DNA of 64,000 nt from assembly GCA_017427415.1 (NCBI GenBank), contig JAFRSU010000006.1:1-64000 (forward strand), in the 5' to 3' direction. This document shows, in pieces, positions 19,669-28,170 of this stretch. How positions within the stretch are numbered: position 1 is the stretch's first letter; the number at the start of each line of letters is the position of its first letter. The stretch is from Lachnospiraceae bacterium (GTDB lineage: Bacteria; Bacillota; Clostridia; Lachnospirales; Lachnospiraceae). A model generated the notes under the pieces. That model saw only the letters and a list, made by a program, of their open reading frames with translations. It was not told where the DNA came from and did not search any database. The position numbers were made by a program, and so were the translations under genes.

Positions 19669-21150
19669 TTACAAGCTCGAATACCCCATCAGGTACTCGT
19701 CCACTTCCTTAGCGGCTGCCTTACCCTCAGCTATGGCTCTTACTACGAGGGACTGACCGATATGCATATCACCTGCTGTAAATACCTTGGCATCTGCTTG
19801 ATGCTTTCCTGCTTCGGTCTTAACATTTGTTCTTCCGTCCACTTCCACTCCGAAGCTTTCGGTAACATATGACTCACTTCCAAGGAATCCGGCTGCTATC
19901 AGAACAAGCTGTGCGGGTACTTCCTTTTCTGTTCCTTCTATGGGAACCATGCTCATGCGTCCCGTTTTCTCATCCTTCTTCGATTCAAGTGATACTAAGA
20001 CAACACCTTTCAGCTTTCCGTTCTTATCCTTTAAGAACTCTTTTACCGTAGTCTTATATATCCTCGGATCGGATCCGAATTTACAGATTGCTTCCTCCTG
20101 CCCGTAGTCAACCTTAAGTACCTTCGGCCATTCGGGCCAGGGGTTTGATGCAAGTCTTTCTTTGGGCGGTTCGGGCATCATCTCGAGTTGGGTAACACTC
20201 TTTGCCTTTAACCTTATACAGGAGCCTACACAGTCATTACCGGTATCTCCGCCGCCGATCACTATTACATCCTTGCCTTCTGCCAAGTCATAAGGGAAAT
20301 CGCTAAATTCGGAATCAAGCAGACGTTTTGTAACTGACTTTAAGAAATCAACTGCGAAGTAAATACCTTCCGCATCCCTGCCGGGTGCCTTGATATCTCT
20401 GGGATTTGAAGCACCGCATGCAAGTACTATCGCATCGTATTCTTTCTTTAGTTCTTCTCCTGTTATGTCTTTTCCTATATTAGTATTTACTTTAAAGGTG
20501 ATGCCCGCTTTTTCCATGAGAGCCACTCTTCTGTCTATCACACTCTTATCAAGCTTCATGTTCGGGATACCGTATCTTAAGAGTCCGCCCACACGGTCGT
20601 TTCTCTCGTATACCGTAACCGAATGTCCACGTCTGTTTAACAGCAGTGCTGCGGCAAGTCCTGAAGGACCGCTTCCTATAACTGCTATCTTTTTACCGGT
20701 TCGAACCTTGGGTTCGGGTTCTTCTACCAGGCCGTTTTCAAAAGCATATTCTATAACTGTTTTTTCATTTTCTTTTGTGGATACAGGCTCCTGATGCAGC
20801 CCGCAGGTACATGCATGCTCGCATAATGCCGGACATACTCTTGAAGTAAACTCCGGGAAGCAATGGGTGATCGATAGTCTCTTGTAAGCTTCCGATAAGT
20901 TTCCTCTGTATACTAGATCGTTTACTTCCGGAACAAGATTATGCAGAGGACATCCGCTTATCATACCCGCTATAGCTATACCTGCCTGACAGAACGGGAT
21001 ACCGCAGTCCATACATCTGGCTGCCTGTTTTCTCTGTTCTTCGATACTTAGCAGTGAATGGAATTCTTTAAAGTTCTTGATTCGGTCTTCTTCCTTAACT
21101 ACTGCACCATCTTTTCTTGCATACTCCAAAAATCCGGTAGGCTTTCCCAT
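19669..21150 (-). CDS. gltD: Glutamate synthase small subunit (NADPH)
   Basis: 493-residue flavoprotein that feeds NADPH electrons to GltB. N-terminal cysteines 46/49/54/67 and 106/110/114/116 form the two [4Fe-4S] sites, GSGPSGL at 159-165 binds FAD, and a second fold (VIGGGDTGNDC) binds NADPH. Length is typical for true GltD, slightly longer than the NfnB-like paralogue at 1735-3117. It is the first gene of the gltD-gltB unit, with a 200-base leader holding two hexaloop/terminator modules. Confidence 0.96.
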   Translation of the reverse strand: MGKPTGFLEYARKDGAVVKEEDRIKNFKEFHSLLSIEEQRKQAARCMDCGIPFCQAGIAIAGMISGCPLHNLVPEVNDLVYRGNLSEAYKRLSITHCFPEFTSRVCPALCEHACTCGLHQEPVSTKENEKTVIEYAFENGLVEEPEPKVRTGKKIAVIGSGPSGLAAALLLNRRGHSVTVYERNDRVGGLLRYGIPNMKLDKSVIDRRVALMEKAGITFKVNTNIGKDITGEELKKEYDAIVLACGASNPRDIKAPGRDAEGIYFAVDFLKSVTKRLLDSEFSDFPYDLAEGKDVIVIGGGDTGNDCVGSCIRLKAKSVTQLEMMPEPPKERLASNPWPEWPKVLKVDYGQEEAICKFGSDPRIYKTTVKEFLKDKNGKLKGVVLVSLESKKDEKTGRMSMVPIEGTEKEVPAQLVLIAAGFLGSESYVTESFGVEVDGRTNVKTEAGKHQADAKVFTAGDMHIGQSLVVRAIAEGKAAAKEVDEYLMGYSSL

Positions 21151-21200
21151 GTCTTACACCTCTGTCTTTCTAAATACTTTTTTATCAACGTTAAAAAATA

Positions 21201-21386
21201 AAAAAAAGGGCATCTGAAATAAATCCAGACACCCTTGCCTTGACTATGTATGTGTAGTAATGATATTCCGGATTGCTCCGTGCTTCGCACTCCCGCAATC
21301 CGGAAAAAGAAAAGACACCCTTGGAAATACCAAAGGCGCCCTTGTCTTCATTTGTGCATTATAAAACTCTGAAAAAGATTTGTCAA
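21201..21386 (-). promoter_or_regulatory. gltD promoter plus tandem ANTAR-type hexaloop/terminator leader
   Basis: Minus strand promoter: TTGACA (21381-21386), 17 bases, TATAAT (21358-21363). Module 1: hairpin 21349-21332 (GAAGAC/GCCUUU with one A-C mismatch), loop AAGGGC, overlapping terminator 21340-21314 followed by TTTTCTTTTT. Module 2: hairpin 21240-21227 (AGGC/GUCU), loop AAGGGU, overlapping terminator 21234-21208 followed by TTTTTTT. Both loops have A1 and G4. An unrelated long palindrome separates the modules. Confidence 0.8.
21266..21305. repeat. Inverted repeat inside the gltD leader
   Basis: Near-perfect palindrome with arms TTCCGGATTGC and GCAATCCGGAA and an inner GTGC/GCAC stem. 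It lies between the two regulatory modules of the gltD leader and has no U-run of its own. It may be an inserted repeat or a spacer helix. Confidence 0.75.
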
Positions 21387-21402
21387 GAAAAATTTTTATC
21401 CA

Positions 21403-22392
21403 TCATCCTATTAAGTCATTCTGGAATCTGGAAAGATGTTCAAAAGGCAAAATCTGACGGCCTCTGAACAAGCCGCAGCCATCATTTATCAAATGGTTGC
21501 TGTATGCCTTAAACATGTTCACATCCACAGTGGACAGATCAAGTTCCTGCAGTTTAACCAGCCTCTCATATGCTTCATCAAAATACCTGCATTCACCGGG
21601 ATGGATTATGTCGGCCCTCGTCCTGTTGATCTCCTGGCTTTTCTCATATCCGAAATGGTTTGCTTCACCTATCTCTGCATAATCATCCATGTCCTTTGTA
21701 CGAAGCTGCAGTTCTGTATAGCATCGGGTCAGGTTATCATAAAATGTGATATGCAGCGACCTGTAACCGGAAGGACGCGGTGTCTGCACATAATCCCTAT
21801 AATAGGAAATATTATTCTCGTTTAACCCTCCTGCATATCCTTCATATGATCCATCCGACAACTGAGGAGAAAACCCTTTTTCTTCAAGGAACTCCGGCAT
21901 CTTGTTGGCTATCTCGTATAAATATTTGAGCTCCTGCTCTTCACGGCTTTCACCCTCCTTTACATGGCATTTGGGGAGTGACAGGACAATCCTGTATGCT
22001 ATAAGGTCCCTAAAACAATTCAGGTTGTTTTTTATCTCCGCTTCGTTTGGGTATCTGCCGTTTTCCTTATAAAAATCATAGATATACTCCAGGATATATC
22101 CGTTAAACTTCTCTTCGGAGCGTATAAGCGATTTTATCCTGCCCTTGAAAGTAAAGGCCAGAAACGGGTATTTCTGTGTCATATAAAGGTAAAACTCCTT
22201 GATCCTCTGCGACTGCGAGGACAGAAAATCCGTATGCTCCAACAGCTCTATTATCTGCATCAGGAAATTGCTGTGAGCCAGATCGATGGAGTTATGTGAT
22301 TCAATTGCCTCTTTCTTTAAATCCGCAGAATACTGTAAAAGAATCTTCAACACAGTATTCCCGGAAAACAGATAGTCATTTAATGTTATCAT
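21403..22392 (-). CDS. RelA/SpoT-type (p)ppGpp synthetase-domain protein
   Basis: 329 residues. After a helical N-terminus of about 75 residues, a RelA/SpoT synthetase domain spans about 75-250: GRIKSLIRSEEK (84-95), RDLIAYRIV (128-136), YVQTPRPSGYRSLHI (201-215) and TELQLRTKDMDDYAEIGEA (226-244, equivalent to the catalytic ExQxRT region). No HD hydrolase or TGS/ACT domains are present, so it resembles a small alarmone synthetase, with an insertion at about 140-195. The start at 22392 has GGAG six bases upstream; an adjacent ATG at 22395 is an alternative. It lies 13 bases after the C26 amidotransferase gene, suggesting an operon. Activity is inferred. Confidence 0.75.
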   Translation of the reverse strand: MITLNDYLFSGNTVLKILLQYSADLKKEAIESHNSIDLAHSNFLMQIIELLEHTDFLSSQSQRIKEFYLYMTQKYPFLAFTFKGRIKSLIRSEEKFNGYILEYIYDFYKENGRYPNEAEIKNNLNCFRDLIAYRIVLSLPKCHVKEGESREEQELKYLYEIANKMPEFLEEKGFSPQLSDGSYEGYAGGLNENNISYYRDYVQTPRPSGYRSLHITFYDNLTRCYTELQLRTKDMDDYAEIGEANHFGYEKSQEINRTRADIIHPGECRYFDEAYERLVKLQELDLSTVDVNMFKAYSNHLINDGCGLFRGRQILPFEHLSRFQNDLIG

Positions 22393-22405
22393 CATTTCTC
22401 CATTT

Positions 22406-23113
22406 TTAATTAAACATAGCATCTGTAAACGCTTTGAATATCCTTCTGCTGTTATCGTCCGTAGAATACGAAAACTCAGGATGCCATTGTACTCCCCACA
22501 AAAATCGATGTCCCGGCATATAAAGAGCCTCCGTAAGACCATCCTCCGACGTCGCCATTGCTTTTAATTCCGGAGCTAACTGTTTTACAGCCTGATGATG
22601 ATAACTGTTTACATGTAAGGTATCAGCATTGAGACATTTATGCAATGGTGAATCCACATTGATAGATACAACATGAACAGGGATATTGTAAGGCGGATTT
22701 TGATGATGCTCTACTTTTGACGGATGCTGCAGTGGAATATCCTGGTATAATGTTCCTCCGAGTGCTGCATTTATGAATTGTATTCCCCTGCAGATACCCA
22801 GAACGGGTTTATCCGACTCCAATGCCTTTCTCAATATATAAAGTTCCATTTCATCACGTTTTCTATTGGAACTTACCTTACCATCTAAAGGCTTTTCACC
22901 ATATATTTCCGGTGAAACATCATGTCCTCCGGTAAACAAAAAACCATCACATAGTTCTGCTGCCTGCTCCAGATCACCCTTATCTTCAGTAAGAGGCAGC
23001 ATTATCGGAATACCTCCATTCGTTATGATCCCATCAAAATATCCCGGAAGCATCCATAAACTTTCTTTTTCATCATCCCATAGAGGCATCACGCCAACAA
23101 CCGGCTTTTTCAT
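22406..23113 (-). CDS. Class I glutamine amidotransferase / gamma-glutamyl-GABA hydrolase-like (peptidase C26)
   Basis: 235 residues with the C26 triad: Cys108 in GICRGIQ, His211 and Glu213 in WHPEF. The closest familiar relatives are PuuD-type gamma-glutamyl-gamma-aminobutyrate hydrolases and gamma-glutamyl peptide hydrolases, which release the gamma-glutamyl group from amides. The true substrate cannot be read from sequence. The start at 23113 (MKKPVVGV) has GAGGG upstream; a longer in-frame ORF would overlap the previous gene. No puuA, puuB or puuC neighbours are present, so putrescine catabolism is not supported. It sits between a PEP-synthase-like remnant and the RelA/SpoT-type gene. Confidence 0.8.
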   Translation of the reverse strand: MKKPVVGVMPLWDDEKESLWMLPGYFDGIITNGGIPIMLPLTEDKGDLEQAAELCDGFLFTGGHDVSPEIYGEKPLDGKVSSNRKRDEMELYILRKALESDKPVLGICRGIQFINAALGGTLYQDIPLQHPSKVEHHQNPPYNIPVHVVSINVDSPLHKCLNADTLHVNSYHHQAVKQLAPELKAMATSEDGLTEALYMPGHRFLWGVQWHPEFSYSTDDNSRRIFKAFTDAMFN

Positions 23114-23139
23114 ATTTTCCCTCGTAATTCTATATTCTT

Positions 23140-23760
23140 CTAACAAGTAATCAGCAGATGTTCATTGGCAACGTCATTATATACTTCGCATTTTCTGTCA
23201 GATACATAATATACATGTACTATTTCCGTCAGTTCGGAACCGCCATCGAAATCTGCCACAATATCTTTCAACCCCTCAAGTTTTTCAGGTGAGTAATGTA
23301 CCGTCTTCTCATTATGAAATACTGCAGTATACAATATCTCCGCTTCCACAAGGTCTTGGAAAATGTGGCTTCCGTAAGAAAGCTCCGGGTTATAACCTGC
23401 CTTGGACTCCTCAGTCTCACAGATGATCTCAAAGGCACTTATATCCGAAAATGCCGTAGGCACGCCAAGTTCTGGAGATGTTGTACCTACACGTCCCGGG
23501 ACTATTAGCATCATATGCTTTTTCTTGTCACGGAAATACCAGTTTATTTTTCCTATAAGTTTTGCAGCTTTAATCTTATCCTTATAAGGCATTTCATAAT
23601 ACTTTACCGGATCTACCAGGACAATGATATCCAGTTCCGATGCCTTAGACATACCCATTGAGGCACCCTTACTCTCCAAAAGTATTTTATCTTCCGGTAT
23701 ATTATCCAGTGCCACATCCATCTCGGGTATTCCGCTTTTCACTCTGTCAAATGCTGCCAT
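23140..23760 (-). pseudogene. Probable internally deleted PEP/pyruvate-binding synthase-like protein
   Basis: 206-residue ORF with a good ribosome site (AAAGGAG). Its first ~20 residues (FDRVKSGIPEMDVALDNI) recall the N-terminus, and residues about 75-150 (IVPGRVGTTSPELGVP then LSYGSHIFQDLVEAE) recall the C-terminus, of large (about 850-900 residue) PEP/pyruvate-binding-domain proteins common in Clostridia. The central domains are missing without breaking the frame. I read this as an internal deletion product. It could instead be a functional short protein, since the frame is open and translated signals are intact. The recognition is from memory of the family and needs alignment. Confidence 0.45.
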
Positions 23761-23816
23761 CTTCTGCTCCTTTCTACTACAACTAATACAATAACTTCAA
23801 AATACTACCCCATATC

Positions 23817-23840
23817 AATCAGAGAACCGTCCCTATGATT
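23817..23840. repeat. REP-like palindrome, family B, overlapping the nadE stop
   Basis: AATCA...TGATT ends around the GAACCGTCCC core. The minus strand copy is translated as the last residues of NadE (SIIGTVL) and its stop codon. Confidence 0.7.
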
Positions 23841-25747
23841 GAAATTTTATCAAGTTCCTTCATCCAGATATTTACAGACGCGTCGCTCGGCATACGCCAG
23901 TCACCGCGGGGTGAAAGTGTTACCGTACCGACCTTCGGACCGTCAGGCAGGCACGAACGCTTAAACTGCTGTGAGAAAAACCGTCTGTAAAAAGTCTTAA
24001 GCCATTTCATAACTGTTTCTTTTGAATATGCTCCGTCAAAAGCTATACATGCTATCCGGAAGATCTTCGACGGCGAATACCCGAAACGCAGCATATAATA
24101 CATAAAGAAATCATGCAGCTCATACGGGCCCACTATATTTTCGGTTTTCTGTGATATGGTACCGTCGTTTTCCGGAGGAAGAAGTTCCGGACTGACCGGT
24201 GTATCCAGCACATCTCTAAGGACCTTTTGCAATTTACCTTCCGATATCTCAGCCTCGAAGCTGACCAGCCAGCGTACCAGGGTTTTAGGTATTGAAGCAT
24301 TTACCGCATACATGGACATATGGTCCCCGTTATATGTAGCCCAGCCCAGTGCAAGTTCCGAAAGATCACCTGTACCTATAACCATGCCTCCGAGCTTATT
24401 CGCCATATCCATAAGTACCTGGGTACGTTCCCTTGCCTGCGCGTTTTCATAAGTTACGTTATGTTCGTCCTGTGATTGTCCTATGTCCTCCAGATGCTGT
24501 GTCACACTCTTGCAGATGTTAATCTCAGTCAATGTAACACCGTACGCTTTGGCAAGCTCACAGGCATTATTATATGTTCTGTCCGTGGTCCCGAAGCACG
24601 GCATCGTGATCGCCTGAATCCCGATCCTATCCAGCCCCAGCATGTCAAATGCACGTACAGTAACAATGAGTGCCAGTGTAGAATCCAGTCCTCCCGACAG
24701 CCCCAGTATGGCATTCTTGCTTCCGGTATGACGGAGTCTGGTCATCAGACCTACTGCCTGCATGGTAAGTATATCACTGCATCGGCCATCGAGGGTTTTC
24801 TTGTCAGCCGGTACAAACGGCGTCTTAGGAAACACTCTTTCAAGTTTGGTATCTGTAATATCAAGTGAGAAGTATACCTTTTTAATGCCAGTTGAAGCTT
24901 CAAATGTATTCATTCTCCTGCGCTCATGGACAAGTTTTTTTATATCTATGTCAGTAACCGTCAGTCCCTTTGAAAAAGGCTTAGCTTCCGCCAAAACCGA
25001 CCCGTTCTCCGCTATTATGTTATGCCCGGCAAAAACCATATCCTGTGTAGATTCACCGATACCTGCATCCGCGTACGCATAGCAGCAGACAAGGGAACCC
25101 GATCTTGCCTTTATCAGGTTCCTCCGGTAATCCGCTTTACCGATAACCTCATCACTTGCGGACTGATTAAATATGATAACCGCACCGTTAGCGGCGAGCT
25201 TCTCAGCCGGAGGGGAACTTACCCACAGGTCCTCACATATCTCGATACCAAGAGATAATTCCGGCATCTTATCACATGAAAAGATCATATCCTCAAGATG
25301 TATAGAATATTTATCATTAAGTATTATATCTGCACACAGTCCGTCTCCCGCCGGTGTGAAATGGCGCATCTCGTAAAACTCGTTATAATTAGGTATATAT
25401 TTCTTTGCTATAGCTCCTATGGCTCTTCCTTTATTTACCACAACAGCACAATTATATAATTTACCGTTATGCTCTAACGGCACACCTATCACGGAAACCA
25501 TATCCGTATTTTCTGTTTTTTCTATGATACGGCAAAGTTCACTTTTTGCAGAATCAAGCAATGCCTCCTGTAAAAACAGATCCCCGCAGGTATAACCTGT
25601 GATTGAGAGCTCCGGAAAACATATAAGCTTTATTCCTTTTCTTTCTGCCTCATTTATAAGTTCTATGATCCTGTCCGTATTGTATCCGCAGTCCGCAACT
25701 TTTAAATCCGGTGTTGCACAGGCTATCTTTATAAATCCGTCTTTCAT
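23819..25747 (-). CDS. nadE: NAD synthetase, glutamine-dependent
   Basis: 642-residue two-domain enzyme that amidates deamido-NAD to NAD. The N-terminal nitrilase-type glutaminase has Glu46 (FPELSITGY), a lysine at 115/116 (AIAKKYIPN) and Cys171 (EICEDLW). The C-terminal synthetase has SGGLDST at 351-357. The start at 25747 (MKDGFIKIACA) has GGAGGG upstream; the longer in-frame ORF would run back through the leader terminator. The last residues come from a family B palindromic repeat. It has its own hexaloop leader and is divergent from amt; three short genes follow on the same strand and may be co-transcribed. Confidence 0.95.
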   Translation of the reverse strand: MKDGFIKIACATPDLKVADCGYNTDRIIELINEAERKGIKLICFPELSITGYTCGDLFLQEALLDSAKSELCRIIEKTENTDMVSVIGVPLEHNGKLYNCAVVVNKGRAIGAIAKKYIPNYNEFYEMRHFTPAGDGLCADIILNDKYSIHLEDMIFSCDKMPELSLGIEICEDLWVSSPPAEKLAANGAVIIFNQSASDEVIGKADYRRNLIKARSGSLVCCYAYADAGIGESTQDMVFAGHNIIAENGSVLAEAKPFSKGLTVTDIDIKKLVHERRRMNTFEASTGIKKVYFSLDITDTKLERVFPKTPFVPADKKTLDGRCSDILTMQAVGLMTRLRHTGSKNAILGLSGGLDSTLALIVTVRAFDMLGLDRIGIQAITMPCFGTTDRTYNNACELAKAYGVTLTEINICKSVTQHLEDIGQSQDEHNVTYENAQARERTQVLMDMANKLGGMVIGTGDLSELALGWATYNGDHMSMYAVNASIPKTLVRWLVSFEAEISEGKLQKVLRDVLDTPVSPELLPPENDGTISQKTENIVGPYELHDFFMYYMLRFGYSPSKIFRIACIAFDGAYSKETVMKWLKTFYRRFFSQQFKRSCLPDGPKVGTVTLSPRGDWRMPSDASVNIWMKELDKISIIGTVL

Positions 25748-25765
25748 ACTGCCCTCCGAATCCAG

Positions 25766-25844
25766 AAAAAAAATAACGGCACTGAATCTATTCAGCGCCG
25801 TTGCCATCAAATCATTTATAACATATATTATTTATATTTGTCAA
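25766..25844 (-). promoter_or_regulatory. nadE promoter plus ANTAR-type hexaloop/terminator leader
   Basis: Minus strand promoter: TTGACA (25839-25844), 18 bases, TATAAA (25815-25820). Short hairpin 25806-25793 (UGGC/GCUG), loop AACGGC with A1 and G4, overlapping a strong terminator hairpin (25802-25775) followed by ATTTTTTTT. This is the weakest stem of the set (4 bp, two of them G-U). Confidence 0.65.
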
Positions 25845-25937
25845 TATTTATATGTTTCCGAAAACATGTTACAAAAATGCGGTTATCACCCGGATAATTT
25901 TTTTTTTAACAAATGTCAAATTTTTTTTAAAATATGC

Positions 25938-26090
25938 TTGACAAATGAAAATGACAGGCTTATAATGCGACACATAAAGACAAGGGCGCCTTTGGTTATC
26001 CAGAGGCGCCAATTTGTTTTTATATACTTCATTTATCAACGTATGGCAGGGCAAGGGCGTCTGGATTATTTAATTCAGACGCCCTTCTCT
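25938..26090 (+). promoter_or_regulatory. amt promoter plus tandem ANTAR-type hexaloop/terminator leader
   Basis: -35 TTGACA (25938-25943), 17 bases, -10 TATAAT (25961-25966). Module 1: hairpin 25976-25993 (AAAGAC/GCCUUU, one A-C mismatch), loop AAGGGC, overlapping terminator hairpin 25985-26010 followed by AATTTGTTTTTA. Module 2: hairpin 26049-26062 (GGGC/GUCU), loop AAGGGC, overlapping terminator hairpin 26055-26084 followed by TTCTCT. The first module shares 18 identical bases with that of gltD. Confidence 0.8.
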
Positions 26091-26200
26091 ATGCCGGACA
26101 CATCTGCTAAGTGAAGAACTCCTGTTATACAGTTTTAAGATTCGGCCGGTTTTAACGCTTGTATATCCGGGATCTAATAAATAATTGGGAGGAATTGGTT

Positions 26201-27958
26201 ATGAGTGAAGAAATCAAAAGTTTGATATCAGAAGCGACGCAGGGAGAGGTATTCGCGGTATGGTTTTTAATAGGTGCAGCACTTGTATTCTGGATGCAGG
26301 CAGGTTTTGCAATGGTCGAGGCAGGCTTTACCAGGGCTAAAAATACAGGAAATATCATTATGAAAAACTTAATGGATTTCTGTATTGGTACGGTAGTATT
26401 TATCCTTATAGGATTCAGCCTGTTACTCGGTGAAGATCTGGCAGGTTTCATCGGAAAGCCCGGATTTGATCTTTTTACCGCATATGAAAACTTTGATTTT
26501 TCAAACTTCGTATTCAACCTGGTATTCTGTGCAACCACAGCTACTATCGTATCAGGTGCAATGGCTGAAAGAACAAAATTCTTATCATATTGTATTTATT
26601 CCGGTGTGATCTCCGCACTTATCTACCCTATTGAGGCTCACTGGATCTGGGGCGGCGGCTGGCTCAGCAGCATGGGTTTCCACGATTTTGCAGGATCGAC
26701 TGCCATCCATATGGTAGGCGGTATCTCAGCTCTCATCGGTGCTAAGATGGAAGGTCCCCGTATCGGTAAGTTCATCAGGGACGCTAAAGGAAAAGTTACA
26801 AAAGTTAACGCATTCCCCGGTCACAACATCTGTATCGGTGCACTCGGTGTATTCATCCTTTGGTTCGGCTGGTATGGATTTAACGGTGCAGCTGCAACAT
26901 CTCGTGAACAGTTAGGTTCTATATTCCTTACAACTACAGTAGCTCCCGCAGTTGCAACAGTTGTATGTATGATATTTACATGGATCAAATACGGCAAGCC
27001 CGATGTTTCCATGTGTCTGAACGCATCTTTGGCAGGCCTTGTAGGTATCACTGCTCCCTGTGATGTAACTGATTGTTTCGGTGCCATCATGGTAGGTACC
27101 GTAAGCGGACTTTTAGTTGTATTCGGTGTATGGTTACTTGATTATAAGCTTCATATCGACGACCCTGTCGGTGCTGTAGCAGTTCACTGCATGAACGGTA
27201 TCTGGGGTACGATCGCAGTCGGTCTGTTTGCTACATCTTCTGCTCCCGGATATTCCATCGCTGATGCAGACGGTGTTATGATGGAAGGTTTGTTTTACGG
27301 CGGAGGATTTAAACTCTTAGGAATCCAGCTTACAGGTTTTGTTTCAGTAGCTGCATGGACAGCTGTAACTATTACAATTGCATTCACTATCATAAAGAAG
27401 GTTATCGGACTTCGTGTTACCCGTGAAGAAGAAATGACAGGTCTTGATGCTACAGAGCATGGTCTTCCTTCAGCTTACGCAGGCTTTGCTATGAGCCCTG
27501 AGTACATTGAAGAAGGCGGCGCACCCGTTGTTGTAGACGGTGACGTTCCCGTGGCAGAAGCAGTTCAGGTAAAGAAGGTTCCTTCATTTGAGGAAGGTGA
27601 CCACAAGTTTACAAAGATTGAGATAGTATGTAAGGAATCACGCTTTGAGTCCTTAAAGTCAGCCTTAATGAATGTCGGTATCACAGGTATGACTGTATCT
27701 CACGTATTAGGCTGCGGCTTACAGAAAGGTAAGCCCGAGTACTACCGTGGAGTACAGGTCGAAGCCACCCTGCTTCCTAAGGTACAGGTTGATATAGTAG
27801 TCAGCAAGGTACCTGTAAGAACTGTTATCGAAACAGCCAAGAAGGTTCTGTATACCGGTCATATCGGCGATGGCAAGATCTTTGTATATGATGTCGAGAA
27901 CGTAGTAAAGGTCAGAACCGGCGAGGAAGGTTATGACGCTCTGCAGGATGTAGAATAG
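26201..27958 (+). CDS. amt: Ammonium transporter fused to a C-terminal PII (GlnB/GlnK) domain
   Basis: 585 residues. Residues 10-410 form the eleven-helix Amt channel, with the twin pore histidines at His170 (AIHMVGG) and His329 (AVHCMNG). A linker of about 50 residues leads to a full PII domain (about 467-578): T-loop GCGLQKGKPEYYRG with Tyr515 at the classical uridylylation position, LPKVQVDIVV, and the C-terminal TGHIGDGKIFVY and VRTGEEGY signatures. PII proteins sense 2-oxoglutarate and ATP/ADP and plug Amt channels, so here sensor and channel are one polypeptide. The start at 26201 has GGGAGG. There is no separate glnK nearby. Confidence 0.96.
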   Translation: MSEEIKSLISEATQGEVFAVWFLIGAALVFWMQAGFAMVEAGFTRAKNTGNIIMKNLMDFCIGTVVFILIGFSLLLGEDLAGFIGKPGFDLFTAYENFDFSNFVFNLVFCATTATIVSGAMAERTKFLSYCIYSGVISALIYPIEAHWIWGGGWLSSMGFHDFAGSTAIHMVGGISALIGAKMEGPRIGKFIRDAKGKVTKVNAFPGHNICIGALGVFILWFGWYGFNGAAATSREQLGSIFLTTTVAPAVATVVCMIFTWIKYGKPDVSMCLNASLAGLVGITAPCDVTDCFGAIMVGTVSGLLVVFGVWLLDYKLHIDDPVGAVAVHCMNGIWGTIAVGLFATSSAPGYSIADADGVMMEGLFYGGGFKLLGIQLTGFVSVAAWTAVTITIAFTIIKKVIGLRVTREEEMTGLDATEHGLPSAYAGFAMSPEYIEEGGAPVVVDGDVPVAEAVQVKKVPSFEEGDHKFTKIEIVCKESRFESLKSALMNVGITGMTVSHVLGCGLQKGKPEYYRGVQVEATLLPKVQVDIVVSKVPVRTVIETAKKVLYTGHIGDGKIFVYDVENVVKVRTGEEGYDALQDVE

Positions 27959-27975
27959 ATACATTTTTCAAAAGT

Positions 27976-28005
27976 GCCCGGATCCATTCCGGGCGTTTTC
28001 TTTTT
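27976..28005 (+). terminator. amt terminator
   Basis: Hairpin GCCCGG/CCGGGC (27976-27994) followed by GTTTTCTTTTT, 17 bases after the amt stop. Confidence 0.9.
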
Positions 28006-28099
28006 GCGTATTGTAAATGCGTTATTTCTTTCATTGTTTTCGAAAAAAATATTAATGTAGTTTTAATAAACATATCATACGGTTTTTATTATTGTATCC

Positions 28100-28127
28100 T
28101 TGACTTTTTATAAATAACTGCTACAAT
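28100..28127 (+). promoter_or_regulatory. Probable promoter of the alcohol/aldehyde dehydrogenase pair
   Basis: -35 TTGACT (28100-28105), 16-base spacer, -10 TACAAT (28122-28127), 43 bases before the start. No hexaloop module follows. Confidence 0.65.
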
Positions 28128-28170
28128 TATCTAACGAAATCATCTATATAAGGATAGAAGGTAAAAGACA

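Larger units (their letters stand above)
25748..26200. other. Divergent nadE/amt control region
   Basis: This 453-base gap has no gene. It holds the nadE leader on the minus strand and the amt leader on the plus strand. Between the two -35 boxes (25845-25937) lies AT-rich sequence with a T9-10 run and no clear operator. From 26091 to 26190 the amt leader continues without further strong structure. Confidence 0.75.

Noticed and set aside
22406..23113. puuD in a putrescine pathway
   Set aside because: The catalytic triad fits the C26 family, but no other puu genes are present, so only a general hydrolase/amidotransferase call is made.
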